From: an uncultured Caryophanales bacterium | Lineage (GTDB): Bacteria > Bacillota_I > Bacilli_A > Acholeplasmatales > Anaeroplasmataceae | Direction of reading: 5' to 3' | Assembly: GCA_937885165.1 (NCBI GenBank) | Contig: CAKZZJ010000181.1 | Span: 1 to 28,703, forward strand | DNA: 28,703 nt | In this document: piece after piece, positions 1-6,982 of the stretch | Numbering within the stretch: the stretch's first letter is position 1 | How the letters are laid out: every line of letters starts with the position of its first letter | Position numbers and translations under genes: made by a program | Notes under the pieces: model-generated | The model's database searches: none | The model's input: the letters and a program-made list of their open reading frames with translations, nothing else | Told to the model about the DNA's origin: nothing

Positions 1-46
1 AAAGAGATATATTTTAATTCTTAATAATGAATATTAATAAAATTAA

Positions 47-397
47 ATGAATAACAGCCCTCATAGAATTTCATCTGAATTAACTTCGGAAAAAATAAAA
101 ATAATAAAAGATATAGATTTAAATTCATTATTTAATCTAAGTTACAATTTTGATCTTCTAAAGGGTCTTATAGAGCATCTATTAACTAATCAACAAAAAC
201 TTCAAAATCAAATAGATGAAATGTATAAAAAAGATTGTGAAAGAGATCAACATACAAATGCTCTTTTAGATGATATGAAATTAATCAAAGAAACATATGT
301 TGATAAAAATACATTTAATTCGATTTTAGATGAAATAAATGAAATAAAGGAAAAAATAAATTCTCATAATGAAAAATTTTCTGAAAGTAAGTTATAA
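47..397 (+). CDS. Hypothetical small coiled-coil protein
   Basis: This ORF encodes 116 residues that I do not recognise. It is rich in Lys, Glu, Asn and Ile. From about residue 40 to the end it has the heptad-like spacing of hydrophobic residues expected of a helical coiled coil, in two stretches separated by a DKNTF segment. There is no signal peptide or membrane segment. An in-frame TAA lies immediately before the ATG, so the start cannot be further upstream, yet no Shine-Dalgarno sequence precedes it. That makes expression doubtful. A frame-shifted coding-like stretch follows at 421-615, so this could be the first half of a decaying gene. The ORF length and ordinary composition support a real or formerly real gene, but no function can be given. 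Confidence 0.45.
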   Translation: MNNSPHRISSELTSEKIKIIKDIDLNSLFNLSYNFDLLKGLIEHLLTNQQKLQNQIDEMYKKDCERDQHTNALLDDMKLIKETYVDKNTFNSILDEINEIKEKINSHNEKFSESKL

Positions 398-420
398 AAA
401 TTTAAAACTAAATAATTTTA

Positions 421-615
421 GTTGAAAAGACCTTAGATTTTTATAAGCAAAAAATTGATTATTTGGAAAAATTTGTCGGTGTATCGAGTAATACAAAAAT
501 TATATTTGTTATATCTATAGTATATACCATAGCGATAATACATAACAAAAAAATAATATATTATACCGAATACCCTATACCGAAAAAGGATTTTTATCAG
601 ATATATTTAATCTGA
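421..615 (+). pseudogene. Possible frame-shifted C-terminal fragment following the coiled-coil ORF
   Basis: This open stretch has no start codon and lies in a different frame from the ORF that ends at 397. It reads as a short helical segment (EKTLDFYKQKIDYLEKF) followed by a hydrophobic run (IIFVISIVYTIAII) and a basic, aromatic tail, as would a coiled-coil protein with one C-terminal membrane anchor. The segment between 398 and 420 has stops in the relevant frames, so one simple indel does not join the two parts cleanly. A 9-bp direct repeat, TATACCGAA, occurs at 562-570 and 576-584. It ends convergently with the minus-strand gene, overlapping it by nine bases. It may be a relic or chance open frame. 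Confidence 0.22.
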
Positions 616-1446
616 AATAAAAATTATAATTCCTTCAACCAACATTATTGCTGAAATAATTACACCAAGAATAAGTGTAACACGCTGAAATAATTCTTCC
701 TTTTTATCTATCATATTAACAATTGAAACTATAAGTGTGTATAAAGAAAATAACACAGAAACAATTTTTACCAAAAAAAATCGCATTCTTATTTCTTTAT
801 CATCCTTAAACGCCTTGACAAGTGAAACTATCGCACTTATTAATGCATATAATGTATATATCGCAAACAAAACAATAAGTGATGCGTTTTTCGTAAAGGT
901 TCCTAACTTCAAATAAACAAATATTGAACAGGCAAGCAATGATAATGCTACAGAAACTGAATATGCCAAAATATAATAATCAATCTTTTTTTCTCTTTTT
1001 TTAAATTCTGTAACTGATGAAACAAGATATATTTTTATTAAAGCTGTTGAAATATAAATTATTTCTAAAAATAAAAAGAAAATCGATTTATTAAAATAAA
1101 GCATATTATGTGATATAATTCCTAAAGCGAATGCATATCCTGCCCCAACTGAATTTGAGATTATTAATTTAAATGTTTTTTCTTCTTTTAATTGATTTTT
1201 TAGTTTTTTATCTGTTTTGCTTCTTATTAAAAATCTTATGAATATGAATAAATATCCTATAACTATATATGCAAAATAAATTTCCGTAATAATACCTATA
1301 ATTCTAAACGTCTTATTAAAAACGTCATTTTCAACATCATAAAAAGATAAAAAATAAGTAATAAGTGATGAAGAAAAAAGAATAATCAAAAATAAAATGG
1401 TGTGAATCATTAAATTATTTTTGTTATATACAAAAAATTTAAACAT
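607..1446 (-). CDS. Polytopic membrane protein of unknown function
   Basis: The 279-residue product is mostly hydrophobic. I count about seven or eight likely transmembrane helices, for example near residues 14-35, 47-72, 95-115, 120-142, 155-180, 185-208, 223-243 and 255-277. A charged cytoplasmic-looking loop (KTDKKLKNQLKEEKTFK) falls near residues 77-93. No signal peptide, catalytic motif or known family signature is visible. The start is backed by a strong GAGGTGG ribosome site just upstream (minus strand, about 1452-1458). It lies 21 bp downstream of the DegV gene on the same strand and is probably co-transcribed from that gene's promoter. The only structure after the stop is a weak 5-bp hairpin near 598-614. 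I do not assign a function. Confidence 0.8.
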   Translation of the reverse strand: MFKFFVYNKNNLMIHTILFLIILFSSSLITYFLSFYDVENDVFNKTFRIIGIITEIYFAYIVIGYLFIFIRFLIRSKTDKKLKNQLKEEKTFKLIISNSVGAGYAFALGIISHNMLYFNKSIFFLFLEIIYISTALIKIYLVSSVTEFKKREKKIDYYILAYSVSVALSLLACSIFVYLKLGTFTKNASLIVLFAIYTLYALISAIVSLVKAFKDDKEIRMRFFLVKIVSVLFSLYTLIVSIVNMIDKKEELFQRVTLILGVIISAIMLVEGIIIFISD

Positions 1447-1467
1447 TATTCACACCACCTCATATTT

Positions 1468-2310
1468 TTATTTTACCATATATAAAATTCCTATTGTTCC
1501 TTTGCCACAATGTGAAGAAATAACACATCCTGCTTCAGTGACAATAATATCTACACCAGGGAAGTGTTCTTTTAATTTAGGTAAAAGATAATCTCTTGAT
1601 TCCTGTGCTTCTGCATGTGTAACAAGGATATGATCCAAATCTAATCTATCCTTATCTTTAATTATCTGATCAAGCATTCTATCTAAAGCTCTCTCTATTT
1701 TACCAATTGGCTTTTGTTGAACACTCATCTTTCCGCCTCTGACCTGAATAATTGGCTTAATTTTTAAAATTGTTCCTGCTATAAGTGCGATGGATGAGCA
1801 TCTTCCACCCTTATAAAGATAATCCATTCTTTCAATCGCAAACTGACTTAGAACTTTTGAAGCATTCTTTTCAATGTTTTCTTTAATTTGTTTTGCAGAT
1901 AAACCATTATCTCTATCCTTACAGGCTTTTAAAACCAAAAGTCCTATGCCAGTAGATAAATTTTTTGAATCAGCAATAAATATTTTTTCAGGATTTACTT
2001 CTTTTGCTGCAACTACTGCATTTGAATATGTGCTTGACATCTCTTTAGAAATACCAGTAAATACTACTTCATAGCCTTCGTTAACATATTTTGTGAACAC
2101 CTCTATAAAATCGCCTACCGTTACAGCTGCTGTCTTAGGAAGCATTTTTCTTTTTTCTACTTCTTCATATAATTTTTTTGTAGTTATATCTATTCCGTCC
2201 TTAAAACTTTCATCACCAAAATTAACATAAAGAGGAACAACTTCAACATCCAATTTTTTTAATAATTCAGGGGTTAAATCCTGAGTAGAATCAACTAATA
2301 TTTTTACCAT
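1468..2310 (-). CDS. DegV family fatty-acid-binding protein
   Basis: The 280-residue product matches the DegV family end to end. Hallmarks are the N-terminal DSTQDL, a PLYVNFGDESFKDG segment, SKEMSSTYSNA, the DSKNLSTG turn, MDYLYKGGRCSS, and the C-terminal CVISSHCGKGTIGILY. DegV/FakB proteins bind one fatty acid in a pocket between two alpha/beta domains. In Firmicutes they present it to the kinase FakA, so exogenous or recycled fatty acid can be phosphorylated for phospholipid synthesis. No fakA lies in this window, so the partner is inferred. The protein is soluble, with no signal peptide. The ATG is preceded by CTGGAGAT, and a good sigma-A-type promoter lies 45 bp upstream. Family assignment is firm; the ligand is not known from sequence. 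Confidence 0.95.
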   Translation of the reverse strand: MVKILVDSTQDLTPELLKKLDVEVVPLYVNFGDESFKDGIDITTKKLYEEVEKRKMLPKTAAVTVGDFIEVFTKYVNEGYEVVFTGISKEMSSTYSNAVVAAKEVNPEKIFIADSKNLSTGIGLLVLKACKDRDNGLSAKQIKENIEKNASKVLSQFAIERMDYLYKGGRCSSIALIAGTILKIKPIIQVRGGKMSVQQKPIGKIERALDRMLDQIIKDKDRLDLDHILVTHAEAQESRDYLLPKLKEHFPGVDIIVTEAGCVISSHCGKGTIGILYMVK

Positions 2311-2354
2311 ATTAAATCTCCAGTTTATTTTAAAGTTTTAAATTGATTTATAGA

Positions 2355-2383
2355 ATTATAAGATATTTTATTTGATTTTTCAA
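2355..2383 (-). promoter_or_regulatory. Sigma-A-type promoter for the DegV gene
   Basis: Read on the minus strand, TTGAAA (2378-2383) is separated by exactly 17 bp from a perfect TATAAT (2355-2360). This lies 45 bp upstream of the DegV start codon and should also serve the membrane-protein gene behind it. Confidence 0.75.
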
Positions 2384-2389
2384 CAATTA

Positions 2390-2409
2390 ATCTTTTTCTT
2401 GAAAAAGAT
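2390..2409. repeat. 9-bp perfect inverted repeat in the divergent promoter region
   Basis: The sequence ATCTTTTTC-TT-GAAAAAGAT is a perfect 9-bp palindrome with a 2-bp centre. It lies between the divergent DegV and LD-carboxypeptidase promoters and covers the proposed -35 hexamer of the latter. It could be an operator for a dimeric regulator. It is A/T-rich, so chance cannot be excluded. Confidence 0.4.
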
Positions 2410-2427
2410 AATATATCGTTTTAAAAT
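2399..2427 (+). promoter_or_regulatory. Candidate promoter for the LD-carboxypeptidase gene
   Basis: TTGAAA (2399-2404) and TAAAAT (2422-2427) are separated by 17 bp, 18 bp upstream of the start codon. The implied leader is only about a dozen bases and carries the AGAGG ribosome site, which is short but workable. The palindrome at 2390-2409 overlaps the -35 element. Confidence 0.45.
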
Positions 2428-2445
2428 TAAAAAAAGAGGTTTAAA

Positions 2446-3432
2446 ATGGAATATTTAAAAGAAAAAGATAAAATATATTTAGTAGCACCGTCATTTGGCT
2501 GTACAACAAGCCCTTATAAAGAAAGGCTTGATGCTTCAATAATCAAACTAAAAGAACTCGGTTATGATATAATTGAAGGAAAAAATATATATAAATCAAA
2601 AGGTCTTGTCGCATCTAATACCCCGAGATCTCGTGCTAAAGAAATAATGGATGCCTATAAAAGTGATGCTAAGGCGATTATCTCTGTTGGTGGCGGAGAA
2701 CTGATGGTTGAAATATTAGAACACATAAATTTTAATGTAATAAAAGATAATCCAAAATGGTTTGTTGGGTTTTCTGATAATACAAATCTTACATATACTA
2801 TCACTACAATGCTTGACCAAAAAACTATATATGGATCAAACGCGCCAAGCTATTTTGATTTATCATATTCAGCGCTTGATACATTGAATATTTTAAAAGG
2901 TGAAAAGAAGTTTACGGGCTATAGGAAATGGCAATATGAAGAATATGATGTCGAAAACCCTTTAGCTTCTTATCGCTTTGACAGAAAATCAGTAGTTGAA
3001 TCATTTCATTTTGATGAAGAAGAAGGATATTTAATAGGCGGTTGTCTAGACTGTCTTACGGGTATTGCAGGTACTAAATTTGATCATACAAAAGAATATA
3101 TAGAAAAGCACAAGAATGAAGGTGTAATATTCTTTTTTGAAGCATGTGATTTAAATTCAATTTCTGTTATAAGATCATTAGTTAACCTTAAATATACAGG
3201 CTGGTTTGATAATGTTAAAGCGTTCGTTATCGGAAGAAATTTAAATTTTTATGATGAGTCTTTCGGAATCAGCATAAAAGATGCATACTTGCATGTACTT
3301 TCTCCTTTTAATAAGCCAATTTTATTTAATGCTCCATTCGGTCATCTAAAGCCATCAATGCCAATAATTTGTGGCTCCTTAGCGAATATAAAATACAAAA
3401 ACAACAATATTAAAATTGAATATAAAAATTAG
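2446..3432 (+). CDS. LD-carboxypeptidase / microcin C immunity-like peptidase (family S66)
   Basis: The 328-residue product fits the S66 serine peptidase family. Members cleave an amide next to a D-amino acid in murein tetrapeptides during cell-wall recycling (LdcA), or hydrolyse the toxic aminoacyl nucleotide of microcin C (MccF). The catalytic triad is visible: Ser110 in GFSDNTN, Glu232 in FFFEACDLN and His300 in APFGHLKPS. The N-terminal VAPSF and SVGGGE motifs are also typical. No signal peptide is present, so it should be cytoplasmic. The sequence between Ser and Glu, including a YRKWQYEEYDVENPL stretch, resembles the MccF-like branch more than E. coli LdcA, though that is an impression. 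The ATG follows an AGAGG ribosome site. The gene stands alone and ends in a bidirectional terminator. Confidence 0.9.
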   Translation: MEYLKEKDKIYLVAPSFGCTTSPYKERLDASIIKLKELGYDIIEGKNIYKSKGLVASNTPRSRAKEIMDAYKSDAKAIISVGGGELMVEILEHINFNVIKDNPKWFVGFSDNTNLTYTITTMLDQKTIYGSNAPSYFDLSYSALDTLNILKGEKKFTGYRKWQYEEYDVENPLASYRFDRKSVVESFHFDEEEGYLIGGCLDCLTGIAGTKFDHTKEYIEKHKNEGVIFFFEACDLNSISVIRSLVNLKYTGWFDNVKAFVIGRNLNFYDESFGISIKDAYLHVLSPFNKPILFNAPFGHLKPSMPIICGSLANIKYKNNNIKIEYKN

Positions 3433-3451
3433 CGAGTGAAATTCACTCGCT
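3431..3451. terminator. Bidirectional intrinsic terminator between convergent genes
   Basis: AGCGAGTGAA and TTCACTCGCT form a perfect 10-bp inverted repeat around one central base. It starts inside the stop codon of the LD-carboxypeptidase gene and ends just before the stop of the KsgA-IspE gene. T-rich tracts follow on both strands (ATTATTTTG plus, AATTTTTATA minus). Confidence 0.85.
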
Positions 3452-3452
3452 A

Positions 3453-5102
3453 TTATTTTGTATAACAAAGATAAACAAATAAATCTTTATATTTTTCTTC
3501 TATTTTTTTTACTGAACTATCTTTAGGATTGATGATAAAAAGTGTTGGACCACTACCACTTAAATAAACATCATATTCTTTTTTTAAATTATTATATAAT
3601 ATTTTTAATTCTTTATTTAGTTTAAGCGCTGGTACTGTTAAATCATTAAAGATATTTTGTTTTAATTTATCAATATCATTATTTTTTAAAGAATCAATTA
3701 TATTATCGATTTTTTCTTTTTTTGATACGCCATCATAATTATAATTTTCATATACTTCTTTTGTTGATAAAGAAGAAATTGGTTTTATAAGTAATAACTT
3801 AATTGGTTTTACTTTAATATTAAGAGGATTAATTTTTTCCCCTCTATTTGTGCATAACGCTACTTCCTCATCAATAAAAAAAGGCACATCACTTCCGAGT
3901 TTTTCTGCTAATTTTTTTAATTCATCACTACTAGCACTAACGTTATATAATTTATTCAAACCCTTTAATACTGCAGCCCCATCAGTGCTTCCTCCTGCAA
4001 GCCCTGCCGCAATAGGAATGTTTTTTTCTAATTTAATTTTTACTCCTCCATTTATCTTAAAGTGTTCGATAAAAAGCTTGGCTGCTTTAATAATAATATT
4101 ATCTTTTATATTATTATCTAGAAGTATTATTTCATCACTTTTTTCAAATGACAATTTATCATATAAGGTTATCGGAATCATCAGATTATTAACCATATGG
4201 TAATTATCTTTTAAATCCATAACCTCAAGTGCAAGATTTATTTTTGAATGAGCATAAATTACTAACCTGTCATTTTCGTTTAAATAATTAGCAATATTGA
4301 CAAAATCTTGTATAGATAATTCTTCTGCCCTTATATTAGGATTTAATTTAAATTCATCATATAAATTATTAATTGTTTCATCATCATAATAACTATTTAA
4401 ATTGTTATAAAATGTTTTTCTTCTTTTTTCAAATGATTCTTTTATTATTTTATAAAATATCTCTTCATTTGTAGCTTTATATGGTAATTTTTCATATGTG
4501 TCTAATTTTATAACTGCGGAAGATACTTTTGGTGCTGGAAAAAATGAAGTATTTTTAACTTCAAACAGTTTTGTGGCTTTAGCTTTATAACCGATTAAAA
4601 TACTTAAATCATTATAATCTTTAGTTTTTGGATTTCCACAGATTCTGTTAGCTACTTCAAGCTGAATCATAAATATATATCTTTTAATATCTATCTTTGA
4701 TTCTAATAACTTTAAAATAATCGGTGTAGTTATATAATATGGAAGATTAGCTACTACATATATTTTATCATATTTAAAATCGATGTTTTCGATATCAGAT
4801 AATATGTCTGATTTTAAAATATCTTGATTGATTATTTTAATATTATCATATTCTTTGGTGTTTTCTTTTAGATAAGGTAGGATTGAATAATCAATTTCAT
4901 AAGATAATACAAAACCACCATCTTCGCATAACCCTCTTGTTATAGCCCCAAGTCCTGGCCCGATTTCAATTACAAGAGTGTTTTTATCTAATTCGGCACT
5001 GTTTATTATATTTTCAATTACATTGTTATCAATTAAAAAATTTTGACCAAATCTTTTTTTAGGTATAACTAAATCTTTAAACCTTCTTCTTTTATTTTGC
5101 AT
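3453..5102 (-). CDS. Fused 16S rRNA dimethyltransferase (KsgA) and 4-diphosphocytidyl-methylerythritol kinase (IspE)
   Basis: A single uninterrupted frame of 549 residues joins two enzymes that are usually separate. Residues 1 to about 275 are KsgA/RsmA, which uses S-adenosylmethionine to dimethylate two adenines near the 3' end of 16S rRNA. RFGQNFL, the SAM-binding EIGPGLGAIT (46-55) and the adenine-pocket NLPYYI (119-124) are intact. Residues from about 278 to 549 are IspE, the GHMP kinase that phosphorylates CDP-methylerythritol in the DXP isoprenoid pathway. It shows KINLAL (287-292), the ATP-binding PIAAGLAGGSTDGAA (363-377, catalytic Asp374), GSDVPFF (403-409) and LSGSGPTLF (514-522). 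The usual IspE start Met is absent. The KINL motif is preceded by AHS rather than the common APA. The start overlaps the end of rnmV by 34 bp, with a weak AGGAAA site upstream. Both halves look catalytically competent. Confidence 0.93.
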   Translation of the reverse strand: MQNKRRRFKDLVIPKKRFGQNFLIDNNVIENIINSAELDKNTLVIEIGPGLGAITRGLCEDGGFVLSYEIDYSILPYLKENTKEYDNIKIINQDILKSDILSDIENIDFKYDKIYVVANLPYYITTPIILKLLESKIDIKRYIFMIQLEVANRICGNPKTKDYNDLSILIGYKAKATKLFEVKNTSFFPAPKVSSAVIKLDTYEKLPYKATNEEIFYKIIKESFEKRRKTFYNNLNSYYDDETINNLYDEFKLNPNIRAEELSIQDFVNIANYLNENDRLVIYAHSKINLALEVMDLKDNYHMVNNLMIPITLYDKLSFEKSDEIILLDNNIKDNIIIKAAKLFIEHFKINGGVKIKLEKNIPIAAGLAGGSTDGAAVLKGLNKLYNVSASSDELKKLAEKLGSDVPFFIDEEVALCTNRGEKINPLNIKVKPIKLLLIKPISSLSTKEVYENYNYDGVSKKEKIDNIIDSLKNNDIDKLKQNIFNDLTVPALKLNKELKILYNNLKKEYDVYLSGSGPTLFIINPKDSSVKKIEEKYKDLFVYLCYTK

Positions 5103-5620
5103 GTTATTTTTCCTAATTCCTCTTTAGAAATATTAAATGAATTTATTCTATTTAAAAATGTCTTGGCATTATTTGTCCCTATATTATAATGCTTAGATAT
5201 TTCATTTCTTAAATAGCTACTATTGGTAGAGGCAACAAGTCCTAATTCATATAAATCATTTAATGTTAAATTCCCTCTTTTTTCGGTTTCATAAACCATA
5301 TTTAAAGCACTCTTGATATCTTCTATATTTGCGTGCTCAACCCCTACTTTTTTCTTATTTTTTGATATACATTTATCTTTATCTAAAAACGCGTGATATA
5401 CACAGCTTATATTTTCTTCTATTATATGTCTTATTCTTATACCTGGATAATCAGGATCAGTAAACACAATTATTTTATTTGATTTAGATAATTCTTTTAA
5501 ATTATCGATTGTTTCTTTTTTTATTTTTGATCCATCTGTAATTATAATATTTGCATCTTTATAAATTTCTTTTATCCTTGATGCATCATGATATCCTTCA
5601 ACAACAATAATACTATTCAT
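5069..5620 (-). CDS. rnmV: Ribonuclease M5
   Basis: The 183-residue product is the Toprim nuclease that matures the ends of 5S rRNA precursors in low-GC Gram-positives, usually with ribosomal protein L18. The Toprim motifs are clear: VVEGYHD with Glu8, and TDPDYPG with Asp55 and Asp57, followed by GVEHA. Length is normal for the family. The gene overlaps the end of the HD gene by 8 bp and the start of the KsgA-IspE gene by 34 bp, so translation is probably coupled. RnmV next to KsgA is a conserved Firmicutes arrangement, which supports both calls. Confidence 0.95.
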   Translation of the reverse strand: MNSIIVVEGYHDASRIKEIYKDANIIITDGSKIKKETIDNLKELSKSNKIIVFTDPDYPGIRIRHIIEENISCVYHAFLDKDKCISKNKKKVGVEHANIEDIKSALNMVYETEKRGNLTLNDLYELGLVASTNSSYLRNEISKHYNIGTNNAKTFLNRINSFNISKEELGKITCKIKEEGLKI

Positions 5621-6827
5621 TTTTTAAATAATGTATTCTTTCTACTATTCTAACACTTGATCTAATTAACCCTTTGACTATCGGAGAATAATCTTCAAGT
5701 GATTTTACATTCCCGTTTGGAAGCAGTATTTTGATATCATTTATATCAGTTTTATTTGTTTTAAAATAAGCAGCACCGCTTATTTTTGATTCCAAAAAGT
5801 AATATTTTCTTTCTTCTTCTGTATAAGAATTTTTAATATCTTCAATCATCTTTTCATCTGGCTCTGTAGCCATATCAATACATTCATATAAATTTCTATG
5901 AATGAATGAATTGGATAATTTATTTAATATTTGATCTTTTGATTTTGTATATTGCTTTATAAGCCCGTTAACATATGCATCATCAAGCTCTATATATGAT
6001 GTTATATCATCTTTGTTTTTTAACACATTAAAGAAATAATTGGCGTTAGTTAATGATCTTCCTTCTTCTTTTAAATCAATTATTCTTTTGAATATGTTTT
6101 CAAGTAAATATTCATATGATCTAGCAACAGGATGATAATATACCTGAAAATACATATGATATCTACTCATTATGTATGATTCAATAGAATTAACTCCTGA
6201 GGCTCTAAATAATATATTGTTATTTTCTATTTTCATACTTCTGAATATTCTTATATAATCTATTTGTCCATAAATAGCGCCTGTAAAATATGCATCTCTT
6301 CTTAAATAATCAAGTCTATCTACATCAACTGATGATGATATCAATTTTTCAATTAAAGGGTAATTAGATTTATGTGTGATTATTGAGGCTACATCATATG
6401 GCAAATTTTCGCTATAAGATGACAAAATATTATTTACTTCACTATCTTTAGATAATATTATCTTTTCTGTCATTATTTCATGTTCAATACCGATTACATC
6501 TTCAAATGCGTGGGAATATGGGCCATGACCAATATCATGAAGAAGTGCTGTAGTCATAAATAATAATTTTTCATATTCAGATAAATTATCCGCTCCTTCA
6601 ATGCTTTCAGTTGCAATTTTAGCCATCATATAAGCACCCAGGGAATGAGTAAATCTTGAATGTTCAGCGGTCTGAAATACCATTGATACACCGCTTAATT
6701 GTCTTATTCTTCTTAATCTTTGAACCTCTTTTGAATCAATCAAATCGCTTATTAGCTTATATTCTACTTCAATATAACCATATAATGGATCACGAAAAAC
6801 TTTTTTTCTTGTTAATTTTTCAAACAT
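5613..6827 (-). CDS. HD-domain phosphohydrolase, YwfO / dNTPase-like
   Basis: The 404-residue product is an HD-superfamily metal-dependent phosphohydrolase. The N-terminal half has the dGTPase-type order: RLRRIRQLSGVSMVFQTAEHSRFTHSLG at about 37-64, then LLHDIGHGPYSHAFE at 95-109 with the metal-binding His97-Asp98, and a further Asp in SSVDVDRLDYLRRD. Related proteins (for example B. subtilis YwfO) hydrolyse deoxynucleoside or nucleoside triphosphates; the substrate here is inferred. No signal peptide or membrane segment is present. The start is supported by an AGAGGT site on the minus strand near 6838-6843. It is the first gene of a three-gene operon with rnmV and the KsgA-IspE fusion, and its stop overlaps the rnmV start. 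Confidence 0.92.
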   Translation of the reverse strand: MFEKLTRKKVFRDPLYGYIEVEYKLISDLIDSKEVQRLRRIRQLSGVSMVFQTAEHSRFTHSLGAYMMAKIATESIEGADNLSEYEKLLFMTTALLHDIGHGPYSHAFEDVIGIEHEIMTEKIILSKDSEVNNILSSYSENLPYDVASIITHKSNYPLIEKLISSSVDVDRLDYLRRDAYFTGAIYGQIDYIRIFRSMKIENNNILFRASGVNSIESYIMSRYHMYFQVYYHPVARSYEYLLENIFKRIIDLKEEGRSLTNANYFFNVLKNKDDITSYIELDDAYVNGLIKQYTKSKDQILNKLSNSFIHRNLYECIDMATEPDEKMIEDIKNSYTEEERKYYFLESKISGAAYFKTNKTDINDIKILLPNGNVKSLEDYSPIVKGLIRSSVRIVERIHYLKNE

Positions 6828-6930
6828 GAATTTAATACCTCTAATATATTTTACAAATAAGTTTTATTTTTTTCTAGTGTTTGACTCAAAATTGATGAAA
6901 ATTGTTTTCTCCTTTACAATAATTATTGTT

Positions 6931-6939
6931 TGTTATAAT
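6931..6939 (+). promoter_or_regulatory. Extended -10 promoter for the pectate lyase gene
   Basis: TGTTATAAT combines a perfect TATAAT (6934-6939) with the TGn extended -10 motif. No good -35 hexamer lies at 16-18 bp, which is usual for extended -10 promoters. It sits 44 bp upstream of the chosen start at 6983. Confidence 0.6.
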
Positions 6940-6982
6940 ATATTTTTAAATATATCATAATATGTTGGAGGGTATCAGTAAA

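Noticed and set aside
398..420. Programmed frameshift joining the first ORF to the downstream fragment
   Set aside because: No slippery sequence is seen and stop codons in the intervening bases prevent a single shift from joining the frames.
3850..4203. Plus-strand open frame of 117 codons inside the IspE half
   Set aside because: It is antisense to a clearly conserved enzyme, with no ribosome site and no recognisable product. Similar shadow frames elsewhere in the window were left out for the same reason.
6895..6920. cre-like site upstream of the pectate lyase
   Set aside because: The best match (TGAAAATTGTTTTC) lacks the central CG that defines the CcpA operator.
6962..6982. Upstream ATG for the pectate lyase
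   Set aside because: The GGAGGG ribosome site lies inside those codons, and the signal peptide begins properly at 6983.
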